Shown: positions 30,670 through 38,997 of the stretch, in pieces | Position numbering within the stretch: position 1 is the stretch's first letter | How the letters are laid out: every line of letters begins with the position of its first letter | Program-made: the position numbers and the translations under genes | Assembly (NCBI GenBank): GCA_035571835.1 | Contig: DATNBU010000017.1 | Span: 318,096-382,095 of the forward strand | Length of the DNA: 64,000 nucleotides | Direction: 5' to 3' | Source of the DNA: Candidatus Limnocylindrales bacterium | GTDB taxonomy: Bacteria; Desulfobacterota; Binatia; UBA1149; CAITLU01 | Notes under the pieces: generated by a model | Databases searched by the model: none | Told to the model about the DNA's origin: nothing | What the model saw: the letters and a program-made list of their open reading frames with translations, nothing else

Positions 30670-31140
30670 GTGGATACGACTCGTAAAGTGATCCTGGTCG
30701 CGAGCGCATCGAGCCCGGACCGTGCGATTGCGCTCGAGCGCCTGCTCGGCGCCGCGGCGGCTCGTTCCGGCTGGGGGGAGCGCCTGGAGATCCGCGTCGG
30801 AGGCATCGAAAGCGGTGCCGGCCGGCTCAGCGATGCCGGAACGGCTGCGCTCAAGGCGCTCGGCATCGACGCCGAAGGCTCGATCTGTCCCGATCTCGAC
30901 CGCCGCCCGCAGCTTCTCGAGAACGCGGCAATCGTCGTCTGCGATCGCGGCGACGTGGCCGATGTGCTCGTCGACTGGGACGAAGCCGGCGAAGCCACGT
31001 TCGTCTGCGTGAGCGAGCTCGCCGACTCCGACGACGGAAGCGACGACGAAGACGCTTTGCCGATCGGCGACGAGGTTCGCGGCTACGAAAGTCGCATCGA
31101 CGAAGTGCTGCGACGCACGGTGGCAGACAGCGCGGCCTGA
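30670..31140 (+). CDS. Low-molecular-weight phosphatase-like protein lacking the catalytic Cys
   Basis: 156 residues from a GTG. The fold order resembles LMW protein-tyrosine phosphatases and arsenate reductases: an N-terminal strand and loop (ILVASASSPDRAIALERLL), AGTAALKALGIDAEG, and LLENAAIVVCDRGDVADVL, the usual place of ELLEEADLIL. The P-loop Cys-X5-Arg is absent; the Cys position is Ala or Ser. So it is probably not a phosphatase by the usual mechanism and may bind a partner. An acidic stretch (DSDDGSDDEDALPIGDE) sits near the C-terminus. Similarity is judged by eye. It is a stand-alone gene. Confidence 0.55.
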   Translation: MDTTRKVILVASASSPDRAIALERLLGAAAARSGWGERLEIRVGGIESGAGRLSDAGTAALKALGIDAEGSICPDLDRRPQLLENAAIVVCDRGDVADVLVDWDEAGEATFVCVSELADSDDGSDDEDALPIGDEVRGYESRIDEVLRRTVADSAA

Positions 31141-31252
31141 GCGCTGCCCGCAACGCTACTCTGCTGCGTCTCGCGCAACCACAGCGGGCGCTTCACGACG
31201 GGAAATGCCGGCGCATTGAATGAGCGCATTTCCTTGACGTATAACCGAAGGC

Positions 31253-32251
31253 TTGGAGAATTCCCCGGATACGTCTCCCGTCGCTTCCGTTCCGCAAGCT
31301 CGTGGAGTCGAACGCGGCAAGGAGCGGTTGCTCCGCTGGCGTCCGCTTCGCCAGGCCGCTGCGATCCTCGTGGCGGCGCCGGTTCTCGTCGCGCTGCGTC
31401 TCGGCGATCCAGGGCCCGGCACCACCGAATGGCCGCTCGCCGAGCTGCCCGAACCGTCGGGCATCGTCTATCACCCGATTCGCAAGACCCTGTTCGTCGT
31501 CGGCGATGAAGGCGACATCGGCGAAGTCTCACTCGACGGAAAGCTCGTGCACGAGCTGCATCTCGGCGGAGATCTCGAGGCCATTTCCGTCGATCCGAAG
31601 AGCGGCCTTCTGTATGTCGCGCGCGAAGGTCACGAAGTGATCTTCGAAGTGCGGCCCGACGATTTCAGGATCGTGCGGCGTTTCACGATCGATCGCAGCT
31701 ACAAGGGAGACCCCAACTTTCTTCGGCGCGGCGGAGACGGCGTCGAAGGCCTCGCGTTCGTTCCCGACGACAGTGATCCGGAAGGCGCGCATCTGTGGGT
31801 CGTCAACCAGTACGATCCTCCGGTGCTCGTCGAGCTCGCGATCCCGATGCGCACGTCGAAGGAGAAGTTTCTGACGGCGACGATCCGGCGCGCGATTCCG
31901 ATCGATTCCGCGCCGCTTTCCGAAGTCACGTGGATGCCGGGGTCGCGCGAGTTCCTCGTGCTCTCCGCGCTGTGGAAGCGCGTCTCCGTGCTCGACGCCG
32001 ACGGCAACTACGAGCGCAGCGTGCGCATCCCCGGATTCATGCCGGAGGGAATCACCGAGCTGCCCGGCGGCCGTTTCGCGATCGCACAGGACTCCGGCGG
32101 CCTCGTCGTGTGGAAACCCGAGAGCGACCCGTTCCGCGGCGACGCTGCCACCGGGCCGCCGCCTCCCGACAAGCGCGACGACGTCCGCGGAGCCGCCTCC
32201 ACGTTGCCGGTTGCCGCAGCGCGCAAGCCGCCGCCCAAAACCGCCCACTGA
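31253..32251 (+). CDS. SdiA-regulated/YjiK-like beta-propeller protein
   Basis: 332 residues from a TTG at 31253 (AAGG is very close upstream; the start is uncertain). A probable membrane anchor or uncleaved signal (LRQAAAILVAAPVLVALRLG) is at about 31-51. The rest is a beta-propeller beginning LAELPEPSGIVYHPIRKTLFVVGDEG, with LEAISVDPKSGLLYVAREG, VEGLAFVPDD and FMPEGITELPGGRFAIAQDSGG: one conserved Glu per blade, as in SdiA-regulated (PF06977) and esterase-like phytase-fold proteins. It is probably periplasmic and its function is unknown. The stop codon overlaps the first base of the palindromic repeat at 32251. Confidence 0.75.
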   Translation: MENSPDTSPVASVPQARGVERGKERLLRWRPLRQAAAILVAAPVLVALRLGDPGPGTTEWPLAELPEPSGIVYHPIRKTLFVVGDEGDIGEVSLDGKLVHELHLGGDLEAISVDPKSGLLYVAREGHEVIFEVRPDDFRIVRRFTIDRSYKGDPNFLRRGGDGVEGLAFVPDDSDPEGAHLWVVNQYDPPVLVELAIPMRTSKEKFLTATIRRAIPIDSAPLSEVTWMPGSREFLVLSALWKRVSVLDADGNYERSVRIPGFMPEGITELPGGRFAIAQDSGGLVVWKPESDPFRGDAATGPPPPDKRDDVRGAASTLPVAAARKPPPKTAH

Positions 32252-32300
32252 AATCGGGGACAGACACCGATTTCGTCAAATCGGTGTCTGTCCCCGATTT
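32251..32300. repeat. Two-copy 23-bp palindromic repeat
   Basis: Two exactly complementary 23-nt units (32251-32273 and 32278-32300) are separated by CGTC, with core GGGGACAGACACC. They are identical to units 1 and 2 of the repeat at 8803-8852. The first base is shared with the TGA of the preceding gene. The pair could form a 23-bp stem and act as a terminator-like structure between the propeller gene and glmU. Confidence 0.95.
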
Positions 32301-32417
32301 CGATCCGCGGCGGCAGTCGATGTCGCCGTCAAACTCGAATATTGTCGGCTTTTTGCGAGAGCCCGAGTTCCCGATCAGGTTCCCACGTTCCCAGGTTCCG
32401 ATGACGACCGGCAAGCG

Positions 32418-34025
32418 ATGACAACCAGCAAGCACACATCGAAGAAGACTCCTTCCGCGCCGAGGTCCGGTGCCCGAAAGCCGACCGCCCTGGTCACCCG
32501 TACGCAGCCGAGGAAGCTCGCGGCTGTCGTGCTCGCGGCCGGACAGGGCAAGCGAATGCTCTCTCCCCGCGCGAAGGTCGTTCATGAGATCGCTGGATTG
32601 CCGCTGGTCTCGCATGTGCTCGCGGCGATCGAGCCGCTCGGCTGTGCGCCGGCGGTCGTCGTGGTCGGCCACGACGCCGATTCGGTATGCGCCGCGATTG
32701 CCGGAAAGGCCGCGACCGCCGTGCAGCGCGAGCAGCTCGGAACCGGGCACGCCGTGCTGCAGGCGCGCAAGGCTCTCGCCGGCTTCGACGGCGACGTGCT
32801 CGTTCTTTGCGGCGACGTTCCGCTGCTGCGCACCGAGACCATCCGCGAGCTGGTGCGCCTGCACCGCCGTGTCGGTGCCAAGGCCACCGTGCTGAGCGCC
32901 GTCGTCGACGATCCGTCGGGATACGGACGCATCGTGCGTGGCGAAACGGACGGCGACATCCGCATCGTCGAGGATGCCGATGCGAGTCCCGACCAGCTCG
33001 AGCTCGACGAGATCAACACCGGCACGTACTGCTTCGACGCGGGCTTCCTGTTCCAGCGCCTTTCACGGCTCGAACGCAACAACGCGCAGGGCGAGTACTA
33101 CCTGACCGACCTCGTCGAAGCCGCCGCCGCCGACAACTCGGCCGCGTGCGTGACGCTCGAAGACGGCGAAGAGGGCCACGGCGTGAACACGCGCGCCGAC
33201 CTCGCGCGCATCGAAAGCATTCTGCAGGAGCGGCTGATCACTCGCGCAATGGAAGGCGGCGTCACGTTTCTCGACCCTGCGACCGCAATCCTTTCGACGC
33301 GCACGCAGATCGGACCCGAGACCGTCATCGGCCCCGCGGTCCGGCTCGAAGGCGATGTCCGCATCGGTCGCGGCTGCGTTCTCGAGGGCTCGACGCACCT
33401 TCGCGATACCGTCGTCGAAGACGGCGCGCTGCTGCGCTGGGGCGTCGTCGCCGATCGCGCGCACATCGGATCCGGAGCGCGGGTCGGGCCGTTCGCGCAT
33501 CTGCGGCCCGAAGCCGAGCTCGGCGAGGACGTGCACATCGGCAACTTCGTCGAGGTCAAGAAGGCCACCGTCGGTGCGCGTTCGAAGGCGAATCATCTCG
33601 CCTACATCGGCGACGCGACGGTCGGCCGCGACGTCAACATCGGCGCCGGCACGATCACCTGCAACTACGACGGCGTCGACAAGCACCGGACAATGATCGG
33701 AGATCGCGTGCAGATCGGCAGTGACACGCAGCTGGTCGCCCCGGTCAGCGTGGGCGCCGACGCGTACATTGCGGCCGGATCGACGATCTCGAAGGACGTC
33801 GAGGCGGGCTCGCTCGCATTCAACGAAAAACCGCAGCGCGGCCGCAGCGGATGGGTCGAGGCGTTCCGCGCGCGCAAGGCCGCAGCCAAGCCTTCGCTTG
33901 CGAAGTCCGCAACCAAGCCTTCGCTCGCCAAGTCTGCGGGCAAGTCGTCGCTCGCCAAACCTGCGGCCAAGCCTTCACTCGCGAAGCCTGCAACCGGGAC
34001 CGCGCGCGCGGCAAGGAAGCGATAA
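32418..34025 (+). CDS. glmU: Bifunctional GlmU with Lys/Ala-rich repeat tail
   Basis: 535 residues, about 80 longer than usual. A Ser/Lys/Arg-rich leader of about 35 precedes the uridylyltransferase domain (LAAGQGKRM at 39-47; NTGTYCFD, NNAQGEYYLTDLVE). Then follows the left-handed beta-helix acetyltransferase domain with catalytic His393 (KANHLAYIGDA) and ITCNYDGVDKH. It makes UDP-N-acetylglucosamine from glucosamine-1-phosphate, acetyl-CoA and UTP for peptidoglycan and lipopolysaccharide. Residues 491-526 are four 9-residue repeats of the type KPSLAKSAx, ending in ARKR, resembling histone H1-like or basic DNA-binding tails. The ATG at 32418 is the first plausible start. glmS follows 4 bp later. 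Confidence 0.95.
   Translation: MTTSKHTSKKTPSAPRSGARKPTALVTRTQPRKLAAVVLAAGQGKRMLSPRAKVVHEIAGLPLVSHVLAAIEPLGCAPAVVVVGHDADSVCAAIAGKAATAVQREQLGTGHAVLQARKALAGFDGDVLVLCGDVPLLRTETIRELVRLHRRVGAKATVLSAVVDDPSGYGRIVRGETDGDIRIVEDADASPDQLELDEINTGTYCFDAGFLFQRLSRLERNNAQGEYYLTDLVEAAAADNSAACVTLEDGEEGHGVNTRADLARIESILQERLITRAMEGGVTFLDPATAILSTRTQIGPETVIGPAVRLEGDVRIGRGCVLEGSTHLRDTVVEDGALLRWGVVADRAHIGSGARVGPFAHLRPEAELGEDVHIGNFVEVKKATVGARSKANHLAYIGDATVGRDVNIGAGTITCNYDGVDKHRTMIGDRVQIGSDTQLVAPVSVGADAYIAAGSTISKDVEAGSLAFNEKPQRGRSGWVEAFRARKAAAKPSLAKSATKPSLAKSAGKSSLAKPAAKPSLAKPATGTARAARKR
33888..33995 (+). repeat. 27-bp tandem coding repeat in glmU
   Basis: Four consecutive 27-nt units encode KPSLAKSAT, KPSLAKSAG, KSSLAKPAA and KPSLAKPAT at the GlmU C-terminus. 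The units differ mainly at third codon positions, so the protein repeat appears to be maintained rather than newly duplicated. Confidence 0.9.
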
Positions 34026-34029
34026 CGGT

Positions 34030-35859
34030 ATGTGCGGAATCGTCGGATACGTCGGGCACCGCGAAGCCGAGGGCGTGCTGGTCGGAGGCCTGCGCAAGCT
34101 CGAATACCGCGGATACGATTCCGCCGGCCTTGCGATCCTCGACAGCGGCCGGCTCGACGTTCGCCGTGCAGTCGGCAAGCTCGACAATCTCCAGTCGCTT
34201 CTGAACGGCCATCCGATGGCCGGCACGACCGGGATCGGACACACGCGATGGGCGACGCACGGCCGTCCGTCCGAGCGCAACGCGCACCCGCATCGCGCCG
34301 GCGACATCGTCGTGATCCACAACGGCATCATCGAGAACTTTCTGCAGCTGCGCGGCGAGCTCGCCGCTGCGGGCTGCGAGATGACGTCGGATACCGACAC
34401 CGAAGTGATCGGGCACCTGATCGAAATGGAGCGGCGCAGCGGAAAGACGCTGGCAGACGCGACGCGCGCAGCGATCGGCCGACTCCGCGGGTCGTTCGCG
34501 ATCGTCGCATTGTCGTCGTCGGAGCCCGACCGCCTGGTGGCGGCCAAGAATGCGACCCCGGTCGTCGTGGGCATCGGCGACGGTGAGAACATCGTAGCGT
34601 CCGACATCCCGGCGCTGCTCGACTACACGCGCGACGTGCTGTTCCTCGAGGACGGCGAGATGGCCGAAGTGACCGCAACGTCGGTCGTGGTCACGACGTT
34701 CGCCGGCGCGCCGGTCAATCGCGCGTCGCGCCGCATCACGTGGGATCCTGTGACCGCGCAGAAAGGCGGATACAAGCACTTCCTGCTCAAGGAGATCCAC
34801 GAGCAGCCGGTCGCGATCGTCGACACGCTTCGCGGGCGGCTCTGCCAGGACACGCAGACGGTCTGCCTGGATGAGCTCGAGGCCCTCGAGAAGCAGCTCG
34901 ACCGCATCGACCGCCTGACGATCGTCGCATGCGGCACCGCGTGGCATGCCGCACTGATCGGCCGCTACGCGATCGAGCGCCTCGCCCGCATCCACGTCGA
35001 CGTCGATTACGGCAGCGAATACCGCTACCGCGATCCGGTCGCCGACGAGCGCACGCTGATGATCGTGGTTTCGCAGTCGGGCGAGACGGCCGATACCCTC
35101 GCGGCGGTCGACGCCGCGCACGAGCGCGGCGCTCCGGTGCTGGCGATCTGCAACGTCGTCGACTCGTCGATCGCGCGCCGTGCCGACCACGTGCTGTACA
35201 CGCATGCCGGCCCGGAGATCAGCGTCGCGAGCACCAAGGCGTTCACGACCCAGCTGTCGGCGCTCTACCTTCTCGCGGTCTGGCTGGGGCGCCGCAAGGG
35301 CGCGCTGTCGAGCGAGGACGAGGCGCGCTACGTGCAGGCGCTCGTCGAGCTTCCGCTGCTGATGGAAACCGCGCTCAAGGAAGAAGAGAAGATCGCGCGC
35401 ATCGCGCGCCAGATCTCGCCGGCGACCGACATGCTCTACCTCGGCCGCGGCGTGAACTATCCGGTCGCGCTCGAGGGCGCACTCAAGCTCAAGGAAATTT
35501 CGTACATCCACGCCGAGGGCTATCCGTCCGGCGAGATGAAGCATGGGCCCATCGCGCTGATCGACGAGACGATGCCGGTGCTGGTGCTCGCGCCCAAAGA
35601 CGACGTCTACGAGAAGACGATCAGCAACCTGATGGAAGTCCAGTCGCGCGGCGGCCGCATCTTCGCCGTCACCGACCAGGCCGACGACGAGCTCATGCGA
35701 ATCTCCGAGTGGGTCATTGCGGTGCCTCACACCGAAAGCCTGATGATGCCGGTGCTGCTGACCGTGCCGCTTCAGCTTCTGGCGTATCACGTGGCCGTCG
35801 AGCGCGGCACCGACGTCGACCAGCCGCGCAACCTCGCCAAGAGCGTGACCGTGGAATGA
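34030..35859 (+). CDS. glmS: Glutamine-fructose-6-phosphate aminotransferase
   Basis: 609 residues. Cys2 of MCGIVGYVG is the N-terminal nucleophile of the glutaminase domain (1 to about 240, with GHTRWATHG and HNGIIENF). Two SIS domains follow (about 285-430 and 455-595; SQSGETADTLAA, and the C-terminal DQPRNLAKSVTVE that closes the active site). The enzyme makes glucosamine-6-phosphate, the first step of UDP-GlcNAc synthesis, and here lies directly downstream of glmU, which completes the pathway apart from GlmM. No glmS ribozyme leader is possible, given only 4 bp to glmU. The stop overlaps the next start (ATGA). Confidence 0.97.
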   Translation: MCGIVGYVGHREAEGVLVGGLRKLEYRGYDSAGLAILDSGRLDVRRAVGKLDNLQSLLNGHPMAGTTGIGHTRWATHGRPSERNAHPHRAGDIVVIHNGIIENFLQLRGELAAAGCEMTSDTDTEVIGHLIEMERRSGKTLADATRAAIGRLRGSFAIVALSSSEPDRLVAAKNATPVVVGIGDGENIVASDIPALLDYTRDVLFLEDGEMAEVTATSVVVTTFAGAPVNRASRRITWDPVTAQKGGYKHFLLKEIHEQPVAIVDTLRGRLCQDTQTVCLDELEALEKQLDRIDRLTIVACGTAWHAALIGRYAIERLARIHVDVDYGSEYRYRDPVADERTLMIVVSQSGETADTLAAVDAAHERGAPVLAICNVVDSSIARRADHVLYTHAGPEISVASTKAFTTQLSALYLLAVWLGRRKGALSSEDEARYVQALVELPLLMETALKEEEKIARIARQISPATDMLYLGRGVNYPVALEGALKLKEISYIHAEGYPSGEMKHGPIALIDETMPVLVLAPKDDVYEKTISNLMEVQSRGGRIFAVTDQADDELMRISEWVIAVPHTESLMMPVLLTVPLQLLAYHVAVERGTDVDQPRNLAKSVTVE

Positions 35860-36755
35860 TCGCAGTCGAGACCGCCGCAGGCAGAGCCGGCTCGGCGGAG
35901 CCCAGCCTGTTTACGACCGACGCGGTTGCGTACTCCCGGTCGTGGAGGATCGCGGCCGCAGCGCTGCGGATTTTCTCGCGCGGCGGCCTGTTGCTGATGC
36001 TTGCGGCGCTGACACTGTCAGCCACGCCACCGTCCAATCCGTTCAAGATGATGCGGCTGTTTGCGGCATTGTTCCTCGCGCCGGAGCTTGCATCGTGGTT
36101 CATCGCGCGCGCGTTCGCCGCATCCATTCGAGTGGACGACGGGCGCCTGCGCATCGAATCGCGCGACGAGACCATCGAGATTCCGTTGTCGTCGATCGCC
36201 GCCGCCGAGCCGTGGAGATTTCCGGCTCCGGCGCTCGGCCTGGGGATGCTGCTGCGGTCCGGCCGGCGCATCCCGCTGGAGATCCGGACCGAGGATCCGG
36301 TTGCCCTCGTCGATGCGATGATTGCGGCCGGAGCTGCGCCGGAGCTGCGCAACGGGCTCGAGCATCCGCTGGTGATGTTCGCACGCGCCAGGCTCGCGCA
36401 TGGCCCTGGCCGGCTCGAGAACCCGTTCCTCAAGTTCGTTCTGTTCTCGCTCGTGCCGACGATCCCGATCTTCCGGCTGCACCAGTACATCGCGTACGGC
36501 GGAGCGTTCGGCGAGTACTACACGTACGGGCTCCAGATGTATCTGGTCGGTTTCGGCATCTGGTGGGCGAAGCATGCGATCTGGCTGGTGCTGATCGCAG
36601 CGGCGTTTCGTGCAGTCGTCGAAGTCGTCGCATTCGCCGTCGCGGCTGCCGCGCCTTCTCTCGCGACGGGTGCCCGGTTGATCCTCGAGGTCCTCCAGCG
36701 CCTGCTTTACTACATCGGAATCCCGCTGCTGATTTACCTGCGCCTGACGGCGTAG
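35856..36755 (+). CDS. Membrane protein of unknown function, coupled to glmS
   Basis: 299 residues starting at an ATG that overlaps the glmS stop by 4 bp. Hydrophobic helices occur at about 40-55, 68-88, 190-205, 225-250 and 265-298. Between the second and third is a soluble beta-rich segment (SIRVDDGRLRIESRDETIEI...SGRRIPLEIR) resembling a bacterial PH-like domain. I do not recognise the family. The overlap indicates translational coupling in a glmU-glmS-this gene operon, so a role at the envelope is likely but undefined. Confidence 0.75.
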   Translation: MIAVETAAGRAGSAEPSLFTTDAVAYSRSWRIAAAALRIFSRGGLLLMLAALTLSATPPSNPFKMMRLFAALFLAPELASWFIARAFAASIRVDDGRLRIESRDETIEIPLSSIAAAEPWRFPAPALGLGMLLRSGRRIPLEIRTEDPVALVDAMIAAGAAPELRNGLEHPLVMFARARLAHGPGRLENPFLKFVLFSLVPTIPIFRLHQYIAYGGAFGEYYTYGLQMYLVGFGIWWAKHAIWLVLIAAAFRAVVEVVAFAVAAAAPSLATGARLILEVLQRLLYYIGIPLLIYLRLTA

Positions 36756-36821
36756 ACAGACGAGCCTGCGCTGACGGCGCGGGGTTGTTCCTGCGTCGCT
36801 CTGCGCGCCGCACGCTCCAAT

Positions 36822-36860
36822 AAAAAGGCCCGGATGCATCGGGGTGCATCCGGGCCCTTC
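36822..36860. terminator. Bidirectional intrinsic terminator
   Basis: A 12-bp stem GGCCCGGATGCA (36827-36838) pairs with 36845-36856 around a 6-nt loop. AAAAA precedes it and a short CTT follows. It lies between the convergent glmS-operon membrane protein and the exported SGNH gene, with the A-run serving as a T-run on the minus strand. Confidence 0.8.
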
Positions 36861-36895
36861 TACCTTCGGCCGTTACCGGCCTCAGGCTCGTTGGA

Positions 36896-37996
36896 TCACG
36901 GAGTAGCCGGGTTGAAGACCGACAGGGCCCAGCCCATGCGCTCGTGTCCATAACGGTTCCAGAACGACGTCTTGCCGCCGACGTACGAGCTGTCCGGGAG
37001 ATCCGGCGGACCGGAGCCGCTGGCGTCGCCGCCCGGCCAGATTCCGGTGCCGACCGTTCCGCCCGCGTAAGTCGGATGCGTGTCGTCGGACTGGATGTAG
37101 TCGTAGCTGGTCGTCGAGCTCGCGTAGTGCGTGTTGGCGTCGCGGATCGTCGACTTGAGCGTCGACGTGATGCGCGTGACGTACGCCGCTTCCGACTCGC
37201 CCTGGACGTACTTGAGCGCGTTGGAATCGATCTGGCCGTCGCCGTTGCTGTCGTAGTCCGCGCCCATGAAGTTCGCGAAGCTGTCGACGCACACGAAGCC
37301 GTACGTGTTGGCCGTGTTGCATGCACGCCAGTTCATCTTCGCGAGGTACGGAAGGAACTTGTTGCGCATGTTCACCGGCGAGCCCGTGGCCGGATCGTAG
37401 CAGCTGCTGTTGACGTTGTCCGCGTTGTAGCCCGGGTAGAAGAGGTTCGAGATCGCCTTCACCCGCACATTCGCGCCCTTGTTGGCGTTGATGTACGACA
37501 TCGCCGCGTTCTGGTACGTCGTGCAGTTGTTCAGCGCGGTATCGAGCACGCCGAAGTTGCAGGCGCCCGACTGGCCCTTCAGGTTGCTTCGCGCCTGGAG
37601 ACCGTCGTTGCCGCACATCTCGAACGTGACGACGCGAGTGTTCGACGTCTGCATGTACGAGCGCTCGTTCACGATCTTCTCGTTGTAGACGCCCGAGGCG
37701 AGCGCGCCGGACTTGCAGCGGCGGATGCTCTCCATGTCGGCGTTCCACTTGTTCTGCAGGTAGTCGGCGTCAACGGTCGGCGCGGCGAACAGCGCCTCTT
37801 CGAACAGCGAAGTGTTGTATCCGGCGTAGATCGAGTCGCCGTATGCCGTCACGCGGTACTTCGCACTGGTGCCCGCGCGGTCGATGGTCCAGGACATGTT
37901 CTGAGTCAGCGTGCTGGCGTAGGCCTGGGTGCCCAGCACGATAACTCCGATTGTCGAAAGCAGAGTGAAACTCCGCCGCAAACTCCTCTGATTCAT
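36896..37996 (-). CDS. Exported SGNH/GDSL-like esterase, copy 1
   Basis: 366 residues from the ATG at 37996, chosen for GGAGGG 5 nt upstream and the signal peptide that follows (cleavage near QAYAS). SGNH-type blocks: YGDSIYAGYN with the Ser nucleophile, CGNDGLQAR with block III Asn-Asp, and SDDTHPTYAGG with the Asp/His dyad. A calcium-type loop DYDSNGDGQID lies at about 260. At least six Cys suggest disulfides outside the cytoplasm. A close paralogue is at 57321. Members hydrolyse acyl or glycan esters; the target is unknown. Two palindromic operator-like sites lie 166 and 202 bp upstream. It is monocistronic, with a terminator at 36822. Confidence 0.82.
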   Translation of the reverse strand: MNQRSLRRSFTLLSTIGVIVLGTQAYASTLTQNMSWTIDRAGTSAKYRVTAYGDSIYAGYNTSLFEEALFAAPTVDADYLQNKWNADMESIRRCKSGALASGVYNEKIVNERSYMQTSNTRVVTFEMCGNDGLQARSNLKGQSGACNFGVLDTALNNCTTYQNAAMSYINANKGANVRVKAISNLFYPGYNADNVNSSCYDPATGSPVNMRNKFLPYLAKMNWRACNTANTYGFVCVDSFANFMGADYDSNGDGQIDSNALKYVQGESEAAYVTRITSTLKSTIRDANTHYASSTTSYDYIQSDDTHPTYAGGTVGTGIWPGGDASGSGPPDLPDSSYVGGKTSFWNRYGHERMGWALSVFNPATP

Positions 37997-38161
37997 TCGT
38001 ACCCTCCGGTATGTGTTCTGCGATTGGGATGTCGCGGCCTTTGCTCGAGGTGGTCTCCGCGACTCAGCATGGTGTACCACTCTGCATGCCGCACGGGAAG
38101 GCTTTTGGACCAACAAAAAGCGGTAAGTAACGGTATCTAGTGCACTTTTTTCAAATTACCA

Positions 38162-38178
38162 TACGCAATTGCGTACCG
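38162..38178. promoter_or_regulatory. Palindromic operator-like site 1
   Basis: TACGCAATTGCGTA (38162-38175) is a perfect 14-bp palindrome followed by CCG. Flanking bases extend the symmetry to 11 of 13 pairs over 26 bp. A second copy starts 36 bp further right, and a related copy lies upstream of the lipase gene at 54980. The layout suggests binding sites for a dimeric regulator, which is unidentified. Confidence 0.55.
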
Positions 38179-38197
38179 TAACAACCCGTCCGGGGCC

Positions 38198-38214
38198 TAC
38201 GCAGTTGCGTACCG
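38198..38214. promoter_or_regulatory. Palindromic operator-like site 2
   Basis: TACGCAGTTGCGTACCG differs from site 1 by one base over 17 bp and starts 36 bp to its right. That is about 3.4 helical turns. It could control the SGNH gene (start 37996), the glutathione peroxidase gene (start 38360), or both. Confidence 0.55.
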
Positions 38215-38359
38215 GACGAGTCGATCCGCGGGATGGCCGGCATTCGGAGATCGGGCGGCGGATGGTCCGGCGGGCTGTCCCGGAGCCGGAATCGCACGGG
38301 AATCAGCTGCCCGGCTCCGGCGTTTTGGTCCGGTCGTGCGGCCGCGATACGGTCGCGCG

Positions 38360-38848
38360 ATGAGCACACTTTACGATTTCCGCATTCGATCCATCGACGG
38401 GAAGACGCGTTCGCTCGACGAGCTGCGCGGAAAGACCGTCCTGATCGTCAACGTCGCTTCCCAGTGCGGGCTGACGCCGCAGTACGCGGGCCTCGAGGAC
38501 CTGCAGAAAAAGTACGCGGACAAGGGCTTCACCGTGCTCGGCTTCCCGTGCAACCAGTTCGCCGGCCAGGAGCCCGGAGACGAGGGCGAGATCCAGAAGT
38601 TCTGTTCGACGACTTACGGCGTGACGTTTCCGCTCTCGTCGAAGGTCGACGTCAACGGCGACTCCCGCGACCCGATCTATGGCTGGCTCGCCGAACAGCC
38701 GACCGCGCCCGACGGGCCGGGCGACATCAAGTGGAACTTTGCCAAGTTCCTGATCGGTCCCGACGGCAACGTGGTCGCGCGGTTTTCGCCAATGGTGACG
38801 CCCGACGATCCGGCCCTCGTAGCCGCGATCGAAAGCTCCATAGGCTAG
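38360..38848 (+). CDS. Glutathione peroxidase (Cys type)
   Basis: 162 residues from the ATG at 38360. Peroxidatic Cys lies in NVASQCGLTPQY at about residue 36; the second signature FPCNQFAGQEPG is at about 64-75, and WNFAKFLI holds the catalytic Trp and Asn. The selenocysteine position is Cys. The enzyme reduces hydrogen peroxide or lipid hydroperoxides in the cytoplasm, often with thioredoxin rather than glutathione as donor in bacteria. It is a single gene, about 150 bp before ribBA. Confidence 0.93.
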   Translation: MSTLYDFRIRSIDGKTRSLDELRGKTVLIVNVASQCGLTPQYAGLEDLQKKYADKGFTVLGFPCNQFAGQEPGDEGEIQKFCSTTYGVTFPLSSKVDVNGDSRDPIYGWLAEQPTAPDGPGDIKWNFAKFLIGPDGNVVARFSPMVTPDDPALVAAIESSIG

Positions 38849-38997
38849 CTGCCGAACCGCGGCCGCGGGCAACGCCGGCGGCTGCCCATTCCACTTCGTC
38901 CGCCGTGCCGTGCGGCGGCGGACGCGCGCGTGCCGTCTGTCTCCGCACCCGGCGTGACTCGTTTGGCAACGTTGCCGAGGGGGGTATAGTCCCGCCA

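Larger units (their letters stand above)
37997..38359. other. Divergent regulatory region, no gene
   Basis: 363 bp between the divergent SGNH gene and the glutathione peroxidase gene. It contains two near-identical palindromes (38162 and 38198) and an AT-rich run (CACTTTTTTCAAATT near 38140) unusual for this GC-rich sequence. No convincing small ORF or structured RNA was seen. Confidence 0.6.

Noticed and set aside
32211..32417. In-frame upstream extension of glmU through the palindromic repeat
   Set aside because: It would translate the repeat itself; the ATG at 32418 gives a complete GlmU and the repeat is better explained as noncoding.
33820..35790. 656-codon minus-strand open frame opposite glmS
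   Set aside because: Antisense of glmS with no conserved motif.
38849..38997. Possible FMN riboswitch before ribBA
   Set aside because: The 150-bp leader has none of the conserved FMN-element blocks; only a 12-bp palindrome GGCAACGTTGCC and a G-rich ribosome-binding site were seen.
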